Source: Leptoclinus maculatus (taxonomy: Eukaryota; Chordata; Actinopteri; Perciformes; Stichaeidae). Taken from it: a stretch of 64,000 nt of DNA. The position numbers were made by a program, and so were the translations under genes. The DNA lies in contig JAVDOI010000020.1 of NCBI GenBank assembly GCA_032191485.1, forward strand, positions 875,001 through 939,000, read 5' to 3'. Positions 17,601-27,840 of the stretch are shown here, piece after piece (the first letter of the stretch is position 1; every line of letters starts with the position of its first letter). Under the pieces are notes generated by a model, which saw only the letters and a list, made by a program, of their open reading frames with translations, searched no databases and was not told the DNA's origin.

Positions 17601-20125
17601 TACGCACGGAACCCGTTACGCGTGGAATCCGTTACGCGTGGAACCCGTTAGGCGCGAAACCCGTTACGCGCAAAACCCGTAACGCACGGAACCCGTAACG
17701 CACGAAACCCGTTACGCGTGGAACCCGTTACGCACAGAACCCGTTACGCGTGGAACCTGTTACGCACGGAATCCGTTACGCACAGAACCTGTTACGCAAA
17801 GAACCCGTTACGCACGGAACCCGTTACGCACGGAACCCGTTACGCACGGAACCCGTTACGCACGGAACCCGTTACGCACGGAACCCGTTACGCACGGAAC
17901 CCGTTATGCACGGAACCCGTTACGCACGGAACCCGTTACGCGCGAAACCCGTTACGCACGGAACCCGTTACGCGTGGAACCCGTTACGCACGAAACCCGT
18001 TACGCACGGAACCCGTTACGCACGAAACCCGTTACGCACGGAACCCGTTACGCACGGAACCCGTAACGCACGGAACCCGTAACGCACGAAACCCGTTACG
18101 CACGGAACCCGTTACGCACAGAACCCGTTACGCGTGGCACCTGTTACGCACGGAATCCGTTACGCACAGAACCCGTTACGCAAAGAACCCGTTACGCACG
18201 GAACCCGTTACGCACGGAACCCGTTACGCACGGAACCCGTTACGCACGGAACCCGTTACGCACGGAACCCGTTACGCGTGGAACCCGTTACGCACGAAAC
18301 CCGTTACGCACGGAACCCGTTACGCACGAAACCCGTTACGCACGGAACCCGTAACGCACGGAACCCGTTACGCGCGAAACCCGTAACGCACGGAACCCGT
18401 AACGCACGAAACCCGTTACGCGTGGAACCCGTTACGCACAGAACCCGTTACGCGTGGAACCTGTTACGCACGGAATCCGTTACGCACAGAACCTGTTACG
18501 CAAAGAACCCGTTACGCACGGAACCCGTTACGCACGGAACCCGTTACGCACGGAACCCGTTACGCGCGGAACCCGTTACGCGCGAAACCCGTTACGCACG
18601 GAACCCGTTACGCGCGGAACCCGTTACGCACGAAACCCGTTACGCACGGAACCCGTTACGCACGAAACCCGTTACGCACGGAACCCGTTACGCACGGAAC
18701 CCGTAACGCACGGAACCCGTAACGCACGAAACCCGTTACGCACGGAACCCGTTACGCGTGGAACCCGTTACGCGTGGAATCCGTTACGCGCGGAACCCGT
18801 TACGCGTGGAATCCGTTACGCGTGGAACCCGTTACGCGTGGAACCCGTTACGCACGGAACCCGTTACGCACGGAACCCGTTACGCACGGAACCCGTTACG
18901 CGTGGAATCCGTTACGCACGAAACCCGTTACGCACGGAACCCGTTACGCGGGGAACCCGTTACGCACGAAACCCGTTACGCACGGAACCCGTTACGTGGG
19001 GAATCCGTTACGCGTGGAACCCGTAACGCACGAAACCCGTTACGCACGGAACCCGTTACGCGTGGAACCCGTTACGCGTGGAATCCGTTACGCGCGGAAC
19101 CCGTTACGCGTGGAATCCGTTACGCGTGGAACCCGTTACGCGTGGAACCCGTTACGCACGGAACCCGTTACGCACGGAACCCGTTACGCACGGAACACGT
19201 TACGCGTGGAATCCGTTACGCACGAAACCCGTTACGCACGGAACCCGTTACGCGGGGAACCCGTTACGCACGAAACCCGTTACGCACGGAACCCGTTACG
19301 TGGGGAATCCGTTACGCGTGGAACCCGTTACGCACGGAACCCGTTACGCGTGGAACCCGTTACGCGTGGAATCCGTTACGCACGGAATCCGTTACGCGTG
19401 GAATCCGTTACGCGTGGAACCCGTTAGGCGCGAAACCCGTTACGCGCGGAACCCGTTACGCGCGGAACCCGTTACGCGTGGAACCCGTTACGCGCGAAAC
19501 CCGTAACGCACGGAACCCGTAACGCACGAAACCCGTTACGCGTGGAACCCGTTACGCACAGAACCCGTTACGCGTGGAACCTGTTACGCACGGAATCCGT
19601 TACGCACAGAACCTGTTACGCAAAGAACCCGTTACGCACGGAACCCGTTACGCACGGAACCCGTTACGCACGGAACCCGTTACGCACGGAACCCGTTACG
19701 CGCGAAACCCGTTACGCACGGAACCCGTTACGCGTGGAACCCGTTACGCACGAAACCCGTTACGCACGGAACCCGTTACGCACGAAACCCGTTACGCACG
19801 GAACCCGTTACGCACGGAACCCGTAACGCACGGAACCCGTAACGCACGAAACCCGTTACGCACGGAACCCGTTACGCACAGAACCCGTTACGCGTGGCAC
19901 CTGTTACGCACGGAATCCGTTACGCACAGAACCCGTTACGCAAAGAACCCGTTACGCACGGAACCCGTTACGCACGGAACCCGTTACGCACGGAACCCGT
20001 TACGCACGGAACCCGTTACGCACAGAACCCGTTACGCACGGAACCCGTTACGCACGGAACCCGTTACGCGTGGAACCCGTTACGCACGAAACCCGTTACG
20101 CACGGAACCCGTTACGCACGAAACC
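14653..20125 (+). repeat. 5.5-kb CpG-rich minisatellite array, 16-bp unit
   Basis: About 340 head-to-tail copies of GTTACGCACGGAACCC and close variants run without a large interruption. The main variants change the middle to CGCGTGG, CGCGCGG, CGCGAAA, CACAGAA or CAAAGAA, or change AACCCG to AATCCG. Rare markers are CGCGGGG and TTACACG. Marker spacings are exact multiples of 16 (for example 304, 320, 464 and 496 bp), so the register is kept over kilobases. Short irregularities occur near 15095 and 15345. Each unit carries about three CpGs. The common plus-strand unit has no stop triplet in any frame, and 16 is not divisible by 3. The array therefore yields three overlapping open frames of 783-852 codons (15124-17698) plus several shorter ones, with a 16-residue period such as NPLRTEPVTHGTRYAR. 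Frames close only where GTTACG becomes GTAACG. I regard these frames as artefacts, not genes. Confidence 0.97.
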
Positions 20126-20533
20126 TGCAGCCATGGACATGGACGTGTTGGATCAATAAACTGAAAACTATACCTCTGTCTAATGACACTATAAGTAGGC
20201 GAATTGAAGACATGTCGGATGACATCAAACAACAGACCACAGCTCGAATTAAGGCAAGTGGTCATTCTGCATTACAAATGGACGAATCTACAGACATCAC
20301 AAACAAAGCAGTTTTACTGGTTTACGTGAAACATGTGTGGGACGGGGACTTACAGGAACAATTTCTCTGCACAAGAGAGCTCCTACTACTACGACTGCAG
20401 AGGACATGTTCAGCTCAGGTTCAAACTGCACCATCTTTACATTAAATACATTTGAGAAGTTGAAAATTTGGGTCGCGGCTTGTCATTGAGGGGTGATGGT
20501 GGGTCCCGCAGCCAGACCAGTTGAGAACCATAA
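20126..20533 (+). mobile_element. hAT transposon fragment, 5' half missing at array edge
   Basis: The segment matches the reverse complement of the hAT copy at 43979-44917. It contains the transposase stretch ISRRIEDMSDDIKQQ, then LQMDESTDITNKAVLLVYVK, which includes the first catalytic Asp of the hAT RNase-H-like fold. The fragment then collapses into a deleted C-terminus (TCSAQVQTAPSLH, stop). The 3' terminal repeat reads GACCAGTTGAGAACC near 20517-20531. Homology begins exactly at TGCAGCCATGGACATGG (20126), immediately after the last 16-bp unit. Everything 5' of that is replaced by the array. Small deletions near 20145 create an early stop, so it is dead. Confidence 0.85.
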
Positions 20534-22380
20534 AGAATCATTTGGGTTTCTACATCCTGGGTAAAAACATCTTAATTCGTTAGTTTAGGGCATCCTTTCT
20601 GTCCGTTATGATAATGGTCCACCAAAGTAATTGTTGAGACAGGTTGTACACCAGCCAATGTGTTTGCTACGTTGTATAAACCACTTTATTTGGAGGCAAA
20701 ACTGAAAAAAGCGAATCTGAATGTTATATAGTTTTATCTGTATTAACAATCCCTCATAGTGAAGGAAAACTGTGTGTGCACAACTATGGCAAGTAGAGTG
20801 GGCCAAAGAGAAGAAAAACTACTACACACATCATCATTACCCATCTACTCATTAATCAAAATGATCTTGACTTGCTGCATTTCCTTCAGCTGTACTTCGA
20901 CATATTTACACTCAACAGAAAAGTGTGTCAGTCCTCACTTTGAACGATCAACACTCTCTGTGGAAAAGCACTTACCGAATCCCCCCTAAGCACAAGGTGG
21001 ATTAAAAACCATTGGGGGATCATTAGTTGCTTGGAAACAGGACAAGAAGTGTTGACTGGAACGACTGGAGGGCAATACCCCTCTTCATCAGTGTTTCAAG
21101 CAGACTCTGATGGAATGATCTCTGAGGACTGCTAATATACAGGAGGTACAATACAGCACTCCATCTATATACCTAAGTGCTCCGCTTCTCCGCACCCTGC
21201 ACCGGCTCCTGGTGGCTGCTCCAATCCAGGTCTGATCCAGGTCATGGTCAAACCACACACTCCAGCCCATCGACTACGCTCTGCTACTGCCAAGCAGCTT
21301 GCTACCCCTCAATACGAAGCAGGCCAGGCTACAGTCTCCATAATAGTCTCCTCATAACTTTAATCATGTCATTCTATTACATGTATGTCCTATTGTCATG
21401 ATCTACAATAACTTTAAGATGAACTATATAACACATTTGTTCATTGAAACGACTCAATATCTAAACATATTCTAAGCACATCCACCAATACAGCATTGTC
21501 TATTCAAAATCAAATTCATCCTGATTTAAACAAGGTGCAATTTGTTAGCTTACAGAAACCACAGCTCCCATGAAAATCCACCAGCACAGCAGCACAGGTA
21601 TTTAATTTAGGACATCACAACCGAAAACACAACACATTTTCCAGCTTCCAAAAGAATCAATATTTTTTTTAAATCCATGGGAAATGGTGTAATATCAACT
21701 AACTGAATGTAAACCACTTTAGAATACTGTTTCATATCAAAAATAATCAAAGACGTTGCTAATAAAAGTTAACGAAGCATTAGTTGACAATCGGTCAATA
21801 GAAGAAAAAGAAAAGCTTGTATGTCTTCTGTAATTTACTCAAGAAAGTGGAATTTGTGTTACGTTTCTCTTTAGTCTGGAGTTTCAATAGATCTTTTCAC
21901 AGGTCTAAGTAATAACATGTATTATGGCCCTGTTCCATTTAGACCCTGGTATTGTGCATGTTGGTTTGCTGGAATGGCTGTAGAATGGGACCATCATTTA
22001 TTTGATCAGTTAGACCTATATGTTTTTCCTGCTATGACATGTGACCAATCACTCATCTGCACGTGTGTGAGAGCTGTGACACAATCATTGCTTGTACAGC
22101 CAGTTCCTAATGAATGTCTAAAATGAACCGTCTATCTATGGCAATTATGAATTTTATCTACTAATAAATGCTGAACAAGCAGATAATGTGTCCGTTCACT
22201 GTGAGAGGAACTGAACTTCAGTCTGTGAAGCAGAGAGCAGGAACACACCTCTGACAGGGCCACTGATTACTAATCAGGACAGCAGTTACACCAACATGCT
22301 GTCAGTAGCATTCAGCTGATATTATAGTTGTTTTATGGAGTCTGAAGGTGACTAAGATATAATTATAAGCTTTTGCAGTG
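20534..22380. other. no gene or clear repeat recognised
   Basis: Only short open frames occur, without domains. Confidence 0.4.
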
Positions 22381-22438
22381 TTTATCAACTGATTATAATT
22401 ATAATCAATAATAATTATAATTATAATCAGTTGATAAA
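22381..22438. repeat. perfect 25-bp inverted repeat, 8-nt loop
   Basis: The arms 22381-22405 and 22414-22438 are exact reverse complements (TTTATCAACTGATTATAATT... against ...AATTATAATCAGTTGATAAA). The loop is CAATAATA. The arms are AT-rich. This could be the tip of a palindromic MITE or a cruciform-prone site. No flanking target duplication is obvious. Confidence 0.95.
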
Positions 22439-24521
22439 TGTATCAATTTAAATACGCTATTGCAATCCATTGTTATATTCCCTTATTCTACCTTTAAACG
22501 ATAATAACACGTCAAAAGTGTGTTACCTTTAGCTTGTTGTGGAGTTCTACCTCGTATATTCGTTATGACTTCATATGGTGACAGTGTCTCGTTGTCACTG
22601 CTTGTTCTGTAATCAATCAATCCATGAAGGCCTTTTTGGCTGATACATTTATTAGTAGAGTATATTCAAACTTTGTTAAAGCCTGTAATTATTTCAGTGG
22701 CACACGGTGAGAACCGTATCTAAAATAATACATTTGATGTTGCTTTGATAAGAAACCTCAGCACTGGTCACAAAGAGAATAAATCACCGGAGCCACATTT
22801 CTGTAGCATTCTATTAGATGAAAATATACACCCATTATTAAATATACACCCATGCTCTCTATTCCCTCAGCGGGCTCCTGTGCTCCATGTCTGCTCTGCT
22901 AACTGGATTAGCCCCAACGCAGCAGCCTGCTGATGAATAGCCAGCAGTAGGTGTTTGGTAACGTGTTGGGGGATAGCTGGTCCTGGGCATCCATCATAAT
23001 CATCTCCCACCGGGGAGGTGTGCTCTGGATGCTGACGCTGGCACTGTGGCTGTGGGGGGGCGGGCTGGTGAAAGTGGAAGGATAGCAACATGTTTTCTTA
23101 CTCATACTATGTCCTGTATCAAATCTAATGGGAAAGAGTTTCTATTTTTTTTTAAAACTGTCATGGCCAAATACACCAATTTGGGGGCCCCCATTGACTC
23201 ACCAGTACCTCCATTCTTTCTGTGCATTGTGTACATACCACAACCCTATCTCCAGACAAGAACATTGATATTGGATCATTGTACAACACATTGGATTACG
23301 TTCAATGCCAACATCTTTTGTTTGACTTCCAATGCTAATGTTAACAAAGTTCTCTACAACATCAGCCTAAAACGACTTTGAGTCAATAAACTGAAGCTAA
23401 TGTGTAACTGGACCTTAATGACGGGCTAGTCCGCACCGTTGCTACTGTGTTGTTTGTGTGGTCAGTCAACTACTAAGCAGGTTTCTCTCTACACAAAATA
23501 AAGGGTTTGGGTAAGTACAGAAATAACTTTACTTTACTTACAACTTTACTGTAAACTACGAGTTGTTGTTGAGGCACAAGCAGATTAAAAGATTGATCAA
23601 TTACAACTATATGCCAGACATCCCATGTTTGTTGTAGTGTAAATAAAGAAGAGGCACCCCCTAGTGGCTGTACTACCTAACTCAAAGAAACCCTACAATA
23701 TAGGAGGTGGACACACAGGAAGCTTGTTTAGAGATTGATCCAGATGGGAGAGGGCAAGAGGCCAATAGCTGCAAAACAGCTTTCCATGAAAAGTCCTTTT
23801 TGTTTTAATTTGAACTTTGTAAAGCCATCAACCAACAAACAGGAAGTAAATCAACCAAAGAATGGAAATCAAGAATCCTTTGATGACCAGCATTTTCATT
23901 AGAAGGGACATTTTCTGTTAAATCCCAATGCAAGCAGAAGTTTAAAAAAACAAAGAACATTACATAAAAATAACAAGCAGAAAAGTTATGTATCTTTTTC
24001 ATGGCATTTAGCATCTAGCTCACACAAACGCTGACACACCGGCTGACTGAAGGAACTACAGAAACGTGTCCTAGATTCTACACATTAGCCAGCTGGTCTG
24101 GGTCTGTGCTGCTATTAGCTCCTGAAAGGAACCATGGAGGACACGGTCTGTTTTCGGTGTACTGTAAGTCACGTTTGGAGCTGATGTCAAAACTTACCAG
24201 AAGAGTATTGATGTCAGGAATCAGTACTTTCTGAGCAGATATCTCTAAGAGCTAAACAAAGCGTGAAGCAGCGTGTCCACATCTGTCCACTTCATTCCGC
24301 CCTCTCCCCCTGGATCACCATTTTTCTCCTATGTCTCATCTCATCTTTTGAAGTTATTTTTAACCAAGTATTGCTTGGAATAGCTCACATCCTGAAATGG
24401 AAATTTTGGGATGAACACAATGGGAACTTGGCTCCATCACTGTCACCCCCTGAGGGAATAAGTGACTCATAACTTCAACAGAAATATGACTGCAGCCACA
24501 CCAAAAGAAGAAGAGAACGCA
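22439..24521. other. no gene or clear repeat recognised
   Basis: No exon could be supported on either strand. Confidence 0.4.
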
Positions 24522-24543
24522 GGGGGGGGGGGGGGGGGGGGGG
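24522..24543. repeat. poly-G tract, 22 nt
   Basis: An uninterrupted run of G. Its length may be a sequencing or assembly estimate. Confidence 0.9.
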
Positions 24544-25356
24544 CTAAACAACAAAAACCCAGATTCATGCCAACACTTCCATCTCCAAACATCACACAGT
24601 GTAAGTACATCTTTGATCTCACTTTTTGTCTTTTCACATTATGCAATTGTCGTTCCTGACGTGATGAAGAGCACATGGTCTTTGCTTACATGTTCCCATT
24701 ATAAAGTAATAACTTCCAAGCGGGACTCGCAGACCTAATCCAAATCCAGCCAAAGAGCAGGACCATTAATCAAACCGTTACACCCAAAAGGGTTTTCTCC
24801 CGCTAGAGCAAATATCTCTCTCTATAAACACACGACTGTCCTCTGTGTTTATATCTAATCAGGGGTTAGAAACATCCTCAGTCACCGCGGTAACGGATGG
24901 ATGAATGTTTCAAATGCCAAAGGCAACTTTTAATCAGTAACTAAAGAAATGGTTATGAAACCAGTTTAAATCTGCATTCATTGATCGTTAGCTGCAGTAA
25001 CAAGCTGTGTTATATTATCACCTTATGAAGTTGTTATCGCTGATGTTGAAGCAGAAGTTATTTACACATCCAGCAAACACGAAACAAGACTTCATGACCA
25101 TTGATAACACTGAAGCCAGTTCCTCAGTATTTTTTATAGGAATATGGAAGTTCTAGCGACCTAAGGGGAGTTCAAAACGTACATATGGTGGGTGTTTAAT
25201 GGGCAAATTGCTGTATTTTTAGATTTTATATATTTGAAGTTTTCTACTTTTAGGCCAATAACAATATGTTAAAACAGGATTCATTATTTATTTACCAGAA
25301 CTGTATTCCAGCAGTGAGAACATAAAAGACTAGAACTGTTAAAGCTGCTCTTATCA

Positions 25357-25359
25357 ATA

Positions 25360-25423
<64 letters not shown>

Positions 25424-25441
25424 CATATACATATATACACA
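25357..25441. repeat. (AT)n microsatellite
   Basis: A long AT/TA run with a few C or G interruptions. Confidence 0.95.
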
Positions 25442-25692
25442 TACATTAGTTTACCTAGTTGTTCATTTTATACCATTCTAATTCATTGTATATACTGTGC
25501 ATTTTTATTTTTATTCTATTTTATCTTATTGTTTATTCTATTTCTTCAATTCAATATCTGCTCTGTTATTTTATTGTACTGTATATATTGTGCATTTCCA
25601 TACCTAATATTTTATTCTGCTCTGTAACTTGCTGCTGCTACAAACAAATGTCCCCCTGGGGATGAATAAAGTTTATATCTATCTATCTATCT
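25442..25692 (+). repeat. 3' end of a non-LTR retrotransposon-like repeat
   Basis: T-rich sequence ends in TGTCCCCCTGGGGATGAATAAAG, followed by a (TATC)n tail. That combination is typical of the 3' terminus of dispersed fish retroelements. A related G-rich terminus in reverse (CTTTATTAATCCCCGGGG) lies at 56770. No coding part is present. Confidence 0.55.
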
Positions 25693-27007
25693 GTATACTA
25701 CATATATATATACATATATAATGAAAATCAGAAAGAAATCAACAAAAAAAGATATTAATGGCCGAGCTTTCAGTCAACCTAAAATGAAGCACAATTCCAA
25801 TAGGCTGTGGACCTTTTGATCCTAATGAGAGTGTCCTAATAATACGGTCCAATGGTTTAGCAGCTGAGACAGTTTCCACTTTGCTTCATTTCCTACCAAA
25901 CCTATAATTCCTCCACCATGCACACATCAAGGCTCAGAGCTAACCACCCCTACGTGCTTCCTCCCATCCACTTCATTTTAAAAGCCTGCAGCAGATAAAC
26001 ACATCTGATCGTATTAAAGGAAACAAAGCAAAAAGAGCCCTTGAGATATTTCCAGCGTTAAGGAGGCCAGATTGCAGAACGAGGAGCGGGACCAGAGGAG
26101 AGAAGGCAGAGACCTTATATAGTCAGAACAAAGTCATCCTCCCGTTCAGGTAGCCAACAACTGATGCTGACCTCTCATTGATAAGCCCCCAGAACTGATG
26201 AACTGTTCTAGAGAATAAGAGGAAAAGTGTCGGTCCTGAGCTCAGTGGGGAAGAAATGAAAAACCCTGGTGTTTATGTGAGCATCGTTGTGTAAGAGAGA
26301 GAGAATTTGATCTTGAAAAGTTGAAAAGGAAACTGAAACTACAGGGGACAGGAGACAGAGAATACAAAAACACACTTTATCCAAAAGAAAAACTGACCAG
26401 TCGACAAGCCGTCCAATCACAATCATACACGCTCGGTCAAAGGTTTCCTGGCCTTAGCTTTTTAAGCTCTGTCCCTCAATCCCTGGAACCAGATCAGATT
26501 CAGCCCACAAATCCCATGACCTCCATTGGACTGGTGCCGCACACTGCAGGACTTTTTTAAAGTGACGGCACGTGTTTATTAATGTCTCTGTGGGCGGTAA
26601 CAATGACACATGAAAAATCATCCCAGGTTGTGTGAGAGTTGACATGCTCAGTATGAATTTGCTTAATGAAGCCATGCCACTGGAGGATGAATAGTTTGGA
26701 CACAAACAGAGAACCAGCTTGACTTTGAACGTCTCCTTGAGGCATTGAGACAGCGCTCCTCTTAAGTTGTGTTTTTCTCACATGCCAACACCACTTTTCT
26801 GTCAGTGTAAAAGTCTCACTCAGAAGGAATTACATTCAGATTGTTCCATTATCTAGTCAATTATAGTAACAGGTCTGCTCAAATAAAACACACACACACT
26901 CTGGGCTCTTAGCTTCATTACAGTCCAGTAACACAAACTCGTCCTCCTCCTTGAAAAAGCAGAAAACTTTCCAGGCTTCATCACTCTCCCTCACACACAG
27001 GAACCTT

Positions 27008-27010
<3 letters not shown>
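25693..27010. other. no gene seen
   Basis: A minus-strand open frame at 26857-27195 spans a CA repeat and has donor-like and acceptor-like sites. I could not tie it to any protein. Confidence 0.35.

Positions 27011-27038
<28 letters not shown>
27011..27038. repeat. (CA)n microsatellite
   Basis: A CA run of 14 units. Confidence 0.93.
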
Positions 27039-27039
<1 letters not shown>

Positions 27040-27430
27040 GGGAAACTCTGTCATTTGTAGTTGTGGTTGTGGTCTGTCTATTCGGCAGACCCCATCCTGG
27101 ACTGGAGTATCATACTCACCCCATGGCATTAGAAAGAAGTCCTTTTGGATCTGCTGAGAAACCTCTGCAGCTTTAACATACGCACTCATGCACATGGGAG
27201 TCTAACAAGGGGGTTTCCTCTCCTGGTTTCTCCCCTCTGTTTTTACCCCCAACCCTCCTGTCCCTGGCTTAAGCGGTATCCTTTTTTGGAATTGGAGGGG
27301 AGACAGAAAAAATGATTAAGGGATGCAGAGACGATATCATAATAATTGCTCCCTGTGTTCCACACTAGGGACCTTCACTACTCTCCCTCCAGTCACCCTT
27401 CTTTTTTCCCTGCTCCTCCTCCTCCTCCTT

Positions 27431-27455
27431 CCCCCCCCCCCCCCCCCCCCCCCCC
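27431..27455. repeat. poly-C tract
   Basis: A run of about 25 C following a CTC/CCT-rich stretch. Confidence 0.9.
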
Positions 27456-27840
27456 TCCGGCTTGGAGAGTGCACAGGCCTAAAGGGAGGCTGTCCAAACT
27501 GTCCAAACCAATCCCTGTTCCCCCACGCGTCTTTCGTTCTCCTCATTTCACATTTAGGTCTTAACTGCTTTATTTTTCCAATTGTATTTACAAGACAGGG
27601 ACTACTTGGTGTGGATTGGTAGTTGTGAATCTGAGCAAATAAAAATCCTGGCGACTTTCCAAATCCTCTTGGCGACTTTTTTTGTCAAAAGCGACTAACG
27701 ACAAATCTAGCGACTTCTTCTGGTGTTTTGGAGACTGACGTGAAAGCACGTATCGTTCTGCAGTTACTGTCCTCAACGAGCAGCGGGTGCTGCCGTGAGC
27801 CCCTCCGCCGTCCCACAGCACTCACAGGCGGTCAGTCTCA

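Noticed and set aside
15124..17698. Open frames of 852, 852 and 783 codons as candidate repetitive proteins
   Set aside because: All three frames on one strand are open because of the 16-bp unit itself. The encoded peptide is the same in each, and there is no start context, domain or codon constraint.
14653..20125. CRISPR-like array
   Set aside because: There are no spacers. Units are contiguous 16-mers with no unique sequence between them, and the host is a vertebrate.
26857..27195. Minus-strand 112-codon frame with donor-like GTGAGTAT
   Set aside because: It runs through a CA repeat, has no domain, and no adjoining exon could be found.
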